The notes beneath the pieces are model-generated. The model was given only the letters and a program-made list of their open reading frames with translations. It was not told the origin of the DNA and made no database searches. Below are positions 16,309 to 24,502 of a stretch of DNA of 37,321 bases, in pieces. The stretch's first letter is position 1; every line of letters begins with the position of its first letter. A program made the position numbers and the translations under genes. Source of the DNA: Patescibacteria group bacterium (GTDB lineage Bacteria > Patescibacteriota > Minisyncoccia > UBA6257 > 02-FULL-45-10c); contig JAGWKK010000003.1 of NCBI GenBank assembly GCA_028865335.1, forward strand, positions 1-37,321. Direction: 5' to 3'.

Positions 16309-17316
16309 TTACTTCATCAGCGGAAGGACTACGTCGAACATCCGTTGGACGTCGGCCTCCTCGCCGGTCATCGTGACCACCTTATGCGGAACATGGGAAG
16401 GCAGGACGAAACGCTTCGCCTCGGCGATCTTCTTCGCCACCTTCTGGGGATCCATTTCTTTGCGGCGCAATAGATTGCGGGCCAGCACCTCGTCCGAAGC
16501 GGGCTTCAGAACGATGAAGGAAATGTCCAGCTCTTCGCGCGCGGCGTAATACGCCATCGCGCCTTCGGGCGTTAACGCGAACATGCCGTTGAACGACTGA
16601 AGCGTCTCCTTCACCGCATCGAGCGATGAGCCATAGGCAACACCGAGATAATCGCTATATTCGAAAAAGGCCTGATGACGAAGTCCGTGATCGAATTGGG
16701 CGCGGCTCACATGATGATAGTAATCTGCGTCTCCCGGATCGCGCATCGGGCGCGTGGTGACATTTCGAATAGGGCGTATCAAAGCGCCGCAATACGACCA
16801 GAGCCTATTCATGCAATAGTTCTTTCCCACCGCGCTCGGACCGACGAAAACAATCAATCGGTGATAGCGCGAGCGGACATCCGCAAACACATCGCCGTAC
16901 TCGGGCAGTAGGCTCAAGCGCGCATATTCAGGATCCCACCTCTCAAAAAAGGCTTTTCCGGAATCATCGTAGCGGAAGATCCGGATGCGGGGATATTTCT
17001 CCCATGTCACCCGATCTCTCACCTCTCCCATGACGCCCTCGGAAATGCCAAGAACTCCGGTACCGCCGGGACACTTCGTTTGAACCCCGAGCCCGAGTTC
17101 CAAGATCACCTCTCTGCCGACATAGCCGTCTTCGATATTCGTCTCCCTGAATTTCCCGTCAGGGCCGCGCTCAAACGCAAACGGATTGATCGGTTCATAA
17201 CCCTTCGATCGTATGAAGTCCTCATAGACGTCGCCAAAACGCTTCATGACGTGAGGATGCGCAACGTACAGGACGCGCGAACCGCCAGTCCGTGGACCGA
17301 GCCAGGAAGGAACCAT
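16309..17316 (-). CDS. Two-part protein: N-terminal nucleotide-metabolism-like domain plus guanylate-kinase-like P-loop domain
   Basis: LYVAHPHVMKRFGDVYEDFIRSKGYEPINPFAF; VGPSAVGKN...TTRPMRDPGDADYYHHVS. Confidence 0.6.
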   Translation of the reverse strand: MVPSWLGPRTGGSRVLYVAHPHVMKRFGDVYEDFIRSKGYEPINPFAFERGPDGKFRETNIEDGYVGREVILELGLGVQTKCPGGTGVLGISEGVMGEVRDRVTWEKYPRIRIFRYDDSGKAFFERWDPEYARLSLLPEYGDVFADVRSRYHRLIVFVGPSAVGKNYCMNRLWSYCGALIRPIRNVTTRPMRDPGDADYYHHVSRAQFDHGLRHQAFFEYSDYLGVAYGSSLDAVKETLQSFNGMFALTPEGAMAYYAAREELDISFIVLKPASDEVLARNLLRRKEMDPQKVAKKIAEAKRFVLPSHVPHKVVTMTGEEADVQRMFDVVLPLMK

Positions 17317-17397
17317 TCTTTGCTCCGCTGTAAGAGAACTATCTCTAACTTAAAGCACCGCGACTCATTTTGCAAGAAAAAACTGTTCTTCGCCAAA

Positions 17398-17417
17398 CCT
17401 GCCTGCCGGCAGGCAGG
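17398..17417. repeat. 20-bp perfect palindrome CCTGCCTGCCGGCAGGCAGG
   Basis: Self-complementary; one-mismatch copy at 22009-22028. Confidence 0.9.
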
Positions 17418-17474
17418 GCTTCGAAAAGTTATTCTCGTACATTGATCTCGTAAATAAAATCGTACACGAGAATA

Positions 17475-17503
17475 AAAACGGCCCCCTCAAACGCGAGGGG
17501 GCC
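17475..17503 (-). terminator. Intrinsic terminator
   Basis: ggccccctc...gagggggcc with U-run on minus strand. Confidence 0.8.
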
Positions 17504-17509
17504 AGGGAC

Positions 17510-17758
17510 CTACCAGCACCGACGGGCCAGGAATTGCTCCATGGGCACCGTTGCGAGGTCGTAGTGCTTTGTCGTATGCAGATTGACGAACTTCTTCGGC
17601 ACGACAACGACAGTCGTCCGCGGCGCGACCAGAGAGATCGGCTGCTTCATCCGGTCCGCGAGATCGCGCTTGGCGCTCATCGGATCCGGAAAGTCCATCA
17701 CTGCGTGAAAGACCTTCCCTCCTTCCGGCTCAACGAATCTGAGGTAGTAGCTGGGCAT
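17510..17758 (-). CDS. Hypothetical small protein
   Basis: MPSYYLRFVEPEGGK...; followed by terminator. Confidence 0.55.
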   Translation of the reverse strand: MPSYYLRFVEPEGGKVFHAVMDFPDPMSAKRDLADRMKQPISLVAPRTTVVVVPKKFVNLHTTKHYDLATVPMEQFLARRCW

Positions 17759-17855
17759 TGCTTGCTCCGTGGTGGGATGCGGGGTGACCTTCGGTTCTGA
17801 AGAACTACAGATAACATAATACACTATTCGTAATCATCTGTCAATATGATCTGGG

Positions 17856-18050
17856 CAAAGAAAAATCCCGCTCAACCGTTTCCTGAGAAATCAGGCGGGT
17901 CAGCTCATCATGGCGCCACGGCGCTATGAAATTCGCCATCCCTAATAAAACGATTTGTAGGAAAATGAGCGGGATCTCTATGATCCCCCACATAAATTGA
18001 ACCCTTCTTACACTTCTGTTTTTTACCGTTCAACTTATGTGGGGGATCAC
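17856..18050 (-). ncRNA. Candidate structured RNA with two closed domains
   Basis: 20-nt hairpin arms 17982-18001/18029-18048 (one mismatch), 10-nt arms 17865-17874/17966-17975 then U-run; extended -10 TGCTATACT upstream. Confidence 0.5.
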
Positions 18051-18100
18051 TTTCAGTATAGCATATCCACTTTTCCGCAGCACGATGATGGTCGAATAAA

Positions 18101-18130
18101 TTGACAACCACTCCTTCAAAACGCTACACT
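18101..18130 (+). promoter_or_regulatory. Sigma70-type promoter
   Basis: TTGACA, 18-nt spacer, TACACT upstream of 18159 ORF. Confidence 0.6.
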
Positions 18131-18158
18131 CTGAGCAGAACTTCATACCGGAGCAATA

Positions 18159-18572
18159 ATGAAAAAGAAGGACGAGGAAAAGAGCAAGAAAGATCCGCGA
18201 GTCGACTGCGAAATGTGCGCATGGATGTACAGCGATGAGGAATCTTCGCCGAAGCCGATTCTGGGATCGAAGAGGGTCCTCGCATTTCCGGGTAGCATGC
18301 ACGGAGGCCGGATGGAAAGTATCCTCCTGGTTCCCAAAAAGCATTTCGAGTCGGCGGAGAAGCTCTCCGGCTCGCCTGAATACGTGCAGGAAATCCACGT
18401 TCTGCGCCTGCGCCTGGCAAGACTTCCCGGCCTGCAGCGGAAAGTCCGCGTGGCACACCTGGTCTGGAACAATCCTTGTCGCTATCCCCGATCCGCACCC
18501 ATGCTGAAGAACCATGCCCACGCCGAACTCATCCTTGAGCGAAAGAGTTCCTATTCCTCCAACCGCAGATAG
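18159..18572 (+). CDS. HIT-like protein (degenerate HxHxH)
   Basis: CEMC, LLVPKKHFESAEKL, NHAHAELIL. Confidence 0.5.
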   Translation: MKKKDEEKSKKDPRVDCEMCAWMYSDEESSPKPILGSKRVLAFPGSMHGGRMESILLVPKKHFESAEKLSGSPEYVQEIHVLRLRLARLPGLQRKVRVAHLVWNNPCRYPRSAPMLKNHAHAELILERKSSYSSNRR

Positions 18573-18576
18573 ACGC

Positions 18577-18603
18577 AAAAGCTCCGACACGATCGGAGCT
18601 TTA
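18577..18603. terminator. Convergent bidirectional terminator
   Basis: aaagctccga-cacga-tcggagcttt. Confidence 0.75.
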
Positions 18604-19212
18604 TGATTTTACCGGAAGGCCGTACAGCTTTTTATATACCTCGTATGCCAGTTTGGCGCCGTTCACCGCCCGGTGCGGATGCTCTTCGCCATGCAGTCCA
18701 AGAAACTCGGCGACCCGGCTCAGGCCGATTTTTTCCAGCGAGTATCCTTTCGCTTCAGCGATCGCCTTGGCGATGCTGAGCAGATCCAACCGGTGATAAT
18801 CAAGCAGCGACTGGATGCCGGTCATCGCGTACGCCGCATCCAGAAACGCGCCGTCAAAAGTCACGTTATGCGCGATAAGCACCGCGCCCGCCGCCTTGTG
18901 ATTGAACAGCGTCAACGCGTCGTACAAACTCTTCGCATCACGCCATTCTTTCTCGTCATAGCCGTTCACTGCAAGCGCTTTCGGATCCGCCAGAGCCATG
19001 CGGTCGGGACGAACCTTGATGTCCAGCGTATCCAGGATGTCCAGCGTATGCGGATCTGCGAGTACCAGGCCGATTTCACAGATCTCATGCCACGGCTGAA
19101 ACGTACCGCTCGCGTAGTGCGTCGGCTGCAGGCCGGTCATTTCCAGGTCGGTAAATGCAAGCGGCCGATCCAGAAATTTCATCGGCTCGCCGGAAGGAAT
19201 CTGCGTATCCAT
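18601..19212 (-). CDS. DEDD/DnaQ-like 3'-5' exonuclease-family protein
   Basis: FTDLEMTGL (Exo I), IAHNVTFDGAFLD (Exo II), HRAVNGA (Exo III-like). Confidence 0.8.
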   Translation of the reverse strand: MDTQIPSGEPMKFLDRPLAFTDLEMTGLQPTHYASGTFQPWHEICEIGLVLADPHTLDILDTLDIKVRPDRMALADPKALAVNGYDEKEWRDAKSLYDALTLFNHKAAGAVLIAHNVTFDGAFLDAAYAMTGIQSLLDYHRLDLLSIAKAIAEAKGYSLEKIGLSRVAEFLGLHGEEHPHRAVNGAKLAYEVYKKLYGLPVKS

Positions 19213-19217
19213 GGTAT

Positions 19218-19739
19218 CTATTCCAGGATGCTGTCCAGGTTTACGTCGTAGAGAATCTGCTCGCGGACGCTCTTGTAGTCCACCAGTTCCTTCTTATCGA
19301 ACCAGATCTTCGTTTCCGCTTCGGCGTCTTCGATGCTGGAAGAGGCGTGCACGAGATTGCGGACCGCGCGGCCGTCCTTGTCGGCCAGGTCGTAGGAATC
19401 CAGCGTGAAATCACCGCGGATCGTCCCCGGTGCGGACTGCAACGGCTCGGTCGAGCCGACCAGCTTGCGCACCACCGGAATCGCCTTGTTCCCCTCCAGC
19501 ACCATCGCCACCACCGGACTCGCCGAAAGGAAAGCGACCAGATGCTGCAGAATTTTTTCCGGCAGATTCGGGTTGGTCTTGTAATGCGTATACGCCTGGT
19601 CCTTCGTCGGAAGCACGAGCTTCATCGCGACGATCTTCAATCCCGCGTTCTCAAACCGGCTGATGATCTCCCCCGCCAGATTCCGCTGCACCGCGTCCGG
19701 CTTCAATAATACTAATGTCCGTTCTTTGGTATTTGCCAT
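19218..19739 (-). CDS. ndk: Nucleoside diphosphate kinase
   Basis: ERTLVLLKPDAVQRNLAGEIISRFE; active-site RNLVHASSS. Confidence 0.93.
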   Translation of the reverse strand: MANTKERTLVLLKPDAVQRNLAGEIISRFENAGLKIVAMKLVLPTKDQAYTHYKTNPNLPEKILQHLVAFLSASPVVAMVLEGNKAIPVVRKLVGSTEPLQSAPGTIRGDFTLDSYDLADKDGRAVRNLVHASSSIEDAEAETKIWFDKKELVDYKSVREQILYDVNLDSILE

Positions 19740-19854
19740 ATGGATAGCGTATAGCTAATAGCAGATAGCTTATAGTGAATAATAATGTGTATTGAGTTAT
19801 TTATACTACACAATCTCAAATAAAAAAAGCCCCCGACCCCGCCGGGGTATTTCT

Positions 19855-21249
19855 TTATTTCTTCTTTTTGAATTCAATGCCCAGTTCTTTCAGCTGATCC
19901 GCGCTCACATCGCTCGGCGCCTCCATCATAAGGTCGCGGCCGTCGCCGGTTTTCGGAAACGCCATGACTTCGCGGATGTTCGGCTCGTTCTGCAGAATCA
20001 TGATCAGCCGATCCACGCCCGGCGCGATGCCGCCATGCGGCGGAGCGCCGCTGCCCAGCGCCTCCAGCATGTGTCCGAAGTTCCGGTAGATGCGTTCTTC
20101 CGCAAAGCCCATGATCTCGAACACCCGCTTCAGCGCCTCCGGCTGATGGTTACGGATGCTGCCGCCGCCAACTTCAAAACCGTTCAGCACGATATCGTAC
20201 TGCGTCGTCAGAATCTCGCCGATATTCTTCTTCTCCATCAGCCACTCGCGATGCTCCGGTTTCGGCGACGAGAAAGGATTGTGCGTGAAGGTCCATCCGG
20301 CGTTGTCCGTCTTTTCAAAAAACGGAAAATCAACCACCCAGCAGAATGCGAGCAGGTCCGGATCGTCTTTGTTTTCGCGGATGTCCGGCCGGTCATTGCC
20401 GTATTTCTCCATCGCATCCTTGTAGGTGATGCGCGGAAACGGGATCTGCTGGATCTTCTTGTGCGGATAGAGCGTCTTCACCATATCGATCAGCATCTCC
20501 TCCACGACGCCCATGACATCATTCTCGTCCACGAAACTCATTTCCATATCGAGCTGGGTGAATTCCGGCTGACGGTCGCCGCGTGTATCTTCATCGCGGA
20601 AACAGCGTGCCACCTGGAAATACCGCTCCATGCCCGCGGCCATCAGCAGCTGCTTGTACTGCTGCGGCGACTGCGGGAGCGCGTAGAACTTGCCCGGATA
20701 CAAACGGGACGGTACGAGATAGTCGCGGGCGCCTTCCGGCGTGGACTTGCTCAGCACCGGCGTCTCCACTTCGATGAATTCCTTGCCGCGCAGGAAATCA
20801 CGCATATGCGCGATGACCTTGTCACGGTTGCGGATATTGTTCTGCATCCGTTCGCGGCGCAGATCGACATAGCGGTACTTCATGCGGATCTCCTCGCCCA
20901 CTTCCTTGCCGTCGGTGCTGAGATCGAACGGGGGCGTCGTCGCTTCATTCAGAATCTCCAGCCCTTCAGCGAGCACTTCAAAAGCGCCGGTCGCGAGGTT
21001 CGGGTTCACCAGCTTTTCCGGACGCGCGTTCACCTGGCCGGTGATTTTCACCACCCATTCGGAGCGCAGTTTGCTCGCCTTTTCGTAGAGTTCTTTGTCC
21101 TTGCCGATAAAGACGACCTGGCAGATGCCGCTCCGGTCGCGGAGGTCGATGAAAATAAGCTTGCCGTGATCGCGGCGGACCGCAACCCAGCCGAACAGCT
21201 CGACTTTCTCGCCTGACTTCTTGGTGATGTCTGCAATAAGCGTCCTCAT
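19855..21249 (-). CDS. aspS: Aspartate--tRNA ligase with reduced insertion domain
   Basis: VFIGKDKELYEKASKLRSEWVVKITGQV; CFRDEDTRGDRQPEFTQLDMEMSF; GVDRLIMIL. Confidence 0.95.
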   Translation of the reverse strand: MRTLIADITKKSGEKVELFGWVAVRRDHGKLIFIDLRDRSGICQVVFIGKDKELYEKASKLRSEWVVKITGQVNARPEKLVNPNLATGAFEVLAEGLEILNEATTPPFDLSTDGKEVGEEIRMKYRYVDLRRERMQNNIRNRDKVIAHMRDFLRGKEFIEVETPVLSKSTPEGARDYLVPSRLYPGKFYALPQSPQQYKQLLMAAGMERYFQVARCFRDEDTRGDRQPEFTQLDMEMSFVDENDVMGVVEEMLIDMVKTLYPHKKIQQIPFPRITYKDAMEKYGNDRPDIRENKDDPDLLAFCWVVDFPFFEKTDNAGWTFTHNPFSSPKPEHREWLMEKKNIGEILTTQYDIVLNGFEVGGGSIRNHQPEALKRVFEIMGFAEERIYRNFGHMLEALGSGAPPHGGIAPGVDRLIMILQNEPNIREVMAFPKTGDGRDLMMEAPSDVSADQLKELGIEFKKKK

Positions 21250-21319
21250 AAAATTACTTCCCTAATATACACTGTTTTCAGGAAAAGAAAAAGCTCCCGT
21301 TTCGAGAGCTGAAAAATCC

Positions 21320-21475
21320 TTACTTTTTGGAAGTGATGACGACGCCGAGAGTCGCAATCAAAGCCATAACCGCAACGCAGCAAACCGCATTGCCATCGCC
21401 GCCAGGATTCGCATACGCAGTCAGCGCCACCGCGCCCCAGATCGCCACTACCGCAATTCCTGATCCGATCGTCAT
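21320..21475 (-). CDS. Small membrane protein
   Basis: 51 aa hydrophobic MTIGSGIAVVAIWGAVALTAYANPGGDG...; start trimmed from longer ORF. Confidence 0.5.
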   Translation of the reverse strand: MTIGSGIAVVAIWGAVALTAYANPGGDGNAVCCVAVMALIATLGVVITSKK

Positions 21476-21544
21476 TGTCGCCTCCGATTCGCCATGTCTT
21501 TGAACCTCTCTCAGGTTAAACAAACAAATACTGTTAGTCAAGAA

Positions 21545-21577
21545 AAAAGCCCCTGCCGGTTTCCCGGCAGGGGCATG
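21545..21577 (-). terminator. Intrinsic terminator
   Basis: gcccctgccgg-tttc-ccggcaggggc. Confidence 0.85.
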
Positions 21578-21584
21578 ATGAAGG

Positions 21585-21887
21585 TCACATCTCGTGGATC
21601 CGCTTCTTGAGCTCGTCGAACCCCTGGTTGCGCTGCTGCACCCGCTCGCAGAGATCAGCCACAACCTCCTCCCGCTCGCGCGCCCATTCCTTCTCGATAT
21701 CCTCCCGGATCTTCTGACGCTGCTTCGCGGTGACCTCGTCCGCTTCCTGGAGCATCTTCTGATACTGACGCGCTTCCCTGATCGTGATGTCGAGAGCTTC
21801 CGCGACATAGAAAGGGCTCTTCCCTTTACTGAGAAGGGTGAACGCGTGGTCCTGCACGTTATGTCTTATCCACGGCCGTTTCCGCAT
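21585..21887 (-). CDS. Hypothetical HTH/coiled-coil protein
   Basis: GGGAGGAATC Shine-Dalgarno before ATG at 21887; YVAEALDITIREARQYQKML. Confidence 0.6.
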   Translation of the reverse strand: MRKRPWIRHNVQDHAFTLLSKGKSPFYVAEALDITIREARQYQKMLQEADEVTAKQRQKIREDIEKEWAREREEVVADLCERVQQRNQGFDELKKRIHEM

Positions 21888-21982
21888 GATTCCTCCCCCG
21901 ATCCGAAATTCCAAGGTACTTGTACTTGGAAATACTATACCACGATATTATATAATTTGCAACACCCACTTAAAAGACCGGA

Positions 21983-23287
21983 TTACACGATCACGCCGCC
22001 GCCAAGCACCTGCCTGCCGGCAGGCGGGTTTGTCCGTTCGGCCGAATAGAATACCGCCGACTGGCCTACCGCCACGAACTTCTGCGGTTTATCAAATACC
22101 AGACGATATGCTACAGATGATCCATCGCTTCGCTTGTTCAATCGCCGCGCTTGTTCCTTTTTATGCTGTCCATCATTTTGAAAAGTGATTAGCGTCGCCT
22201 TGAAAAGCGGTTGCCGATATCTGACCCTCGCAAGCACTGGTATTCGCCTATTCGCGCGAATTAGAGAAGGTAACGGACTGATGAAATTGACATCGGTCAG
22301 CGCGACTTCGGAACGCGCCAATGCCGGATCGCCATCCTCAGCGACCAGCAGCGCATTCTCCTTCACGTCCTTTTCCGCGATATAGTACGGTTTCGGATTT
22401 CCGCCGATACCGAGTCCGCCGCGCTGGCCGATCGTATAGAACGAAACCCCCTGATGTTCCCCGACGATTTTCCCCGCCGTATTCACCACGATTCCCTTCT
22501 TCTCCGGAATATACGCGCTCAGAAAATCCTTCAGCGACACCTGGCCGAGGAAACAGATCCCCTGCGAGTCCTTCTTCTCCGCGTTCGGCAAGCCGAATTT
22601 CTTCGCGAGTTTCCGCACTTCCGGCTTCGGATAGTCGCCGATCGGAAACAGGCAATGCTTCAACTGCTTCTGCGTCAGCGTCCAGAGGAAATAGGATTGG
22701 TCCTTATTCGTATCGCGCGCGATACGAAGTTCAAATGTTGTATCACTTCGCGTGTTCGATCGTTTCGGGCGTTCTAATTGTTCTATCGCTCTGCTTGTTC
22801 CAGTTGTTCTACCGCTCGCCCTCGCTTGCTTGCCTTTAACATCTGGAACGGCTAGAACATCTCCATCATTTAGAACGCTCTCCGTCCGCCGAAGGCGGAC
22901 ATAATGTCCCGTCGCCACATAATCGGCTCCGAGCGCAAGCGCCTTTTCCAGGAACAGCCCGAATTTGATCTCCTTATTGCACATCACGTCCGGATTCGGC
23001 GTGATGCCGTTCCGGTACCCCTCCACCATATACGCGACCACCCGGTCCTTGTATTCCTGTTCCATATCAAAAACGTAGAACGGCACTCCGAGTGTTTCCG
23101 CTGCCCGGCGCGCATCCTCCGCATCCTGCTCGGCACAGCCGTCGACGTTGTAACATTTCAGATGAACGCCGACCACATCAAAACCCCGCTGCTTCAGCAG
23201 CGCCGCCGCGACCGACGAATCAACTCCGCCGGACATGCCCACAAATACTTTTCCGCGTCCTTTTTTCATAACCTCAATACTGTACAA
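21983..23287 (-). CDS. mnmA: tRNA-specific 2-thiouridylase with three unusual in-frame segments
   Basis: GMSGGVDSSVAAALL, NPDVMCNKEIKFG, DSQGICFLG; start may be 23269. Confidence 0.93.
   Translation of the reverse strand: MYSIEVMKKGRGKVFVGMSGGVDSSVAAALLKQRGFDVVGVHLKCYNVDGCAEQDAEDARRAAETLGVPFYVFDMEQEYKDRVVAYMVEGYRNGITPNPDVMCNKEIKFGLFLEKALALGADYVATGHYVRLRRTESVLNDGDVLAVPDVKGKQARASGRTTGTSRAIEQLERPKRSNTRSDTTFELRIARDTNKDQSYFLWTLTQKQLKHCLFPIGDYPKPEVRKLAKKFGLPNAEKKDSQGICFLGQVSLKDFLSAYIPEKKGIVVNTAGKIVGEHQGVSFYTIGQRGGLGIGGNPKPYYIAEKDVKENALLVAEDGDPALARSEVALTDVNFISPLPSLIRANRRIPVLARVRYRQPLFKATLITFQNDGQHKKEQARRLNKRSDGSSVAYRLVFDKPQKFVAVGQSAVFYSAERTNPPAGRQVLGGGVIV
22009..22028. repeat. Near-palindrome CCTGCCTGCCGGCAGGCGGG inside mnmA 3' end
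   Basis: One mismatch from the 17398-17417 palindrome. Confidence 0.85.
22707..22728. repeat. 22-bp perfect palindrome inside mnmA
   Basis: TTCGTATCGCGCGCGATACGAA. Confidence 0.9.
22884..22900. repeat. Hairpin GTCCGCC-GAA-GGCGGAC inside mnmA
   Basis: 7-bp arms, 3-nt loop. Confidence 0.8.
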
Positions 23288-23320
23288 TTTTAATTTTGAA
23301 TTGGCAACTGAAGCAAGTAA

Positions 23321-23341
23321 AAACGGCCTGAGGCCGTTTTA
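23321..23341 (-). terminator. Intrinsic terminator
   Basis: aaaacggcctgaggccgtttt. Confidence 0.8.
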
Positions 23342-23767
23342 AAGATCGTTCTTTCCGCAGTCCCGACAAGAGGTCGTGGAAACCTCTTCCGTCCAGACGG
23401 CATAATTGCAGTCGCTTTTCGAGACAAGCGCTTTCCGCCTTTTCACATTCTTATGACCGCATTTTCTCCGGAGTTCCGCGAGCTCGCTTTGGAGATCCTC
23501 AATCGGGATCAGCCGCTGATTATCGGAGATTTTGCCCGCCAAGATCAGCTCCGCCATCCTGATGTCCAACAGTCGGAATGCTCTGAGAAACTCAACTTGA
23601 TCGGAACCGATCGCGTTGGAATATTTCGAGCGGAGGCGCATCTTTTCCATCTCGATCGCTTCGCGTTTCCGCCGATGCTCTTTCCTCGATTCTTCATCCG
23701 CTTTTCTCAGTTTCGCGACTTCCCTTTCCAGAAACCGGCACCTCCGGACTTCCTTCAGCGTAAGCAT
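23339..23767 (-). CDS. Hypothetical coiled-coil protein with Cys motifs
   Basis: Charged helical N-terminus; CGHKN...SDCNY...SCRDCGKND. Confidence 0.6.
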   Translation of the reverse strand: MLTLKEVRRCRFLEREVAKLRKADEESRKEHRRKREAIEMEKMRLRSKYSNAIGSDQVEFLRAFRLLDIRMAELILAGKISDNQRLIPIEDLQSELAELRRKCGHKNVKRRKALVSKSDCNYAVWTEEVSTTSCRDCGKNDL

Positions 23768-23826
23768 TTCCCGCTCCTCTCAAGAGTTCAAATAACCACT
23801 TCTATGCTATCAGAAACAAAACGGTA

Positions 23827-23854
23827 TTGCAAAACTGGAAAAAATAGGTATACT
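23827..23854 (+). promoter_or_regulatory. Sigma70-type promoter placing +1 at the efp start codon
   Basis: TTGCAA, 16-nt spacer, TATACT, 7 nt, ATG. Confidence 0.65.
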
Positions 23855-23861
23855 AAAGTAC

Positions 23862-24437
23862 ATGTTAAGCTATAACGAATTAAAAATCGGTACGATGTTC
23901 GAGTTCGAGGGAACGCCGTACGAAGTGCTTGAGTACGAATTCCTCCGGATGCAGCAGCGTAAGCCGGTGGCGAAGACCCGTATCAAGAACCTCCTGACCG
24001 GGCAGGTGACGGAACGCAACTTCCACCAGAACGAAGCGCTGACGGAAATCGAAGTGGAGAAAGTCCCCGTCATCTTCCTGTACTCGCACCGCGGCGAGCA
24101 TTGGTTCTGCGAAAAAGGGAAACCTGCGAACCGGTTCAAGGTGGAGGAAAGCAAAATCGGAAACGCGATCAACTTCCTGAAACAGAATACCGAAGTGACC
24201 GCCGTGAAGCTGGAGGATGGACGGATCATCGCGGTTCAGACGCCGATCAAGGCAGATCTGACGGTCAAAGAAACGCCGCCGGGCGAACGCGGGAACACCG
24301 CGCAGGGCGGAACGAAGGCCGCGACGCTGGAAACCGGCGCCGTCGTTCAGGTTCCCCTCTTCGTCAATAACGGCGACATCGTCCGCGTCAACACCGATAC
24401 CGGCATGTACGTGGAACGGATGGAGAAAGCGAAGTAG
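23862..24437 (+). CDS. efp: Elongation factor P
   Basis: KIGTMFEFEGTPYEVLEYEF...ETGAVVQVPLFVNNGDIVRVNTDTGMYVER. Confidence 0.95.
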   Translation: MLSYNELKIGTMFEFEGTPYEVLEYEFLRMQQRKPVAKTRIKNLLTGQVTERNFHQNEALTEIEVEKVPVIFLYSHRGEHWFCEKGKPANRFKVEESKIGNAINFLKQNTEVTAVKLEDGRIIAVQTPIKADLTVKETPPGERGNTAQGGTKAATLETGAVVQVPLFVNNGDIVRVNTDTGMYVERMEKAK

Positions 24438-24463
24438 CCGCTCATCTCCGGATATGTAATGAA

Positions 24464-24492
24464 AACACCCCGCACATCAGCGGGGTGTTTTT
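24464..24492. terminator. Bidirectional terminator
   Basis: aaaacaccccgc-acatca-gcggggtgtttt. Confidence 0.85.
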
Positions 24493-24502
24493 CAGAATCA
24501 TC

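Noticed and set aside
17908-18111. 67-aa minus-strand ORF
   Set aside because: Covers both strong hairpins of the candidate RNA; low-complexity product.
19792-21216. 474-aa plus-strand ORF
   Set aside because: Antisense to aspS; His/Arg/Leu-rich shadow ORF with no recognisable domains.
21983-23287. mnmA as a pseudogene
   Set aside because: Despite inserts, the frame is intact and PP-loop and both catalytic Cys motifs are present.
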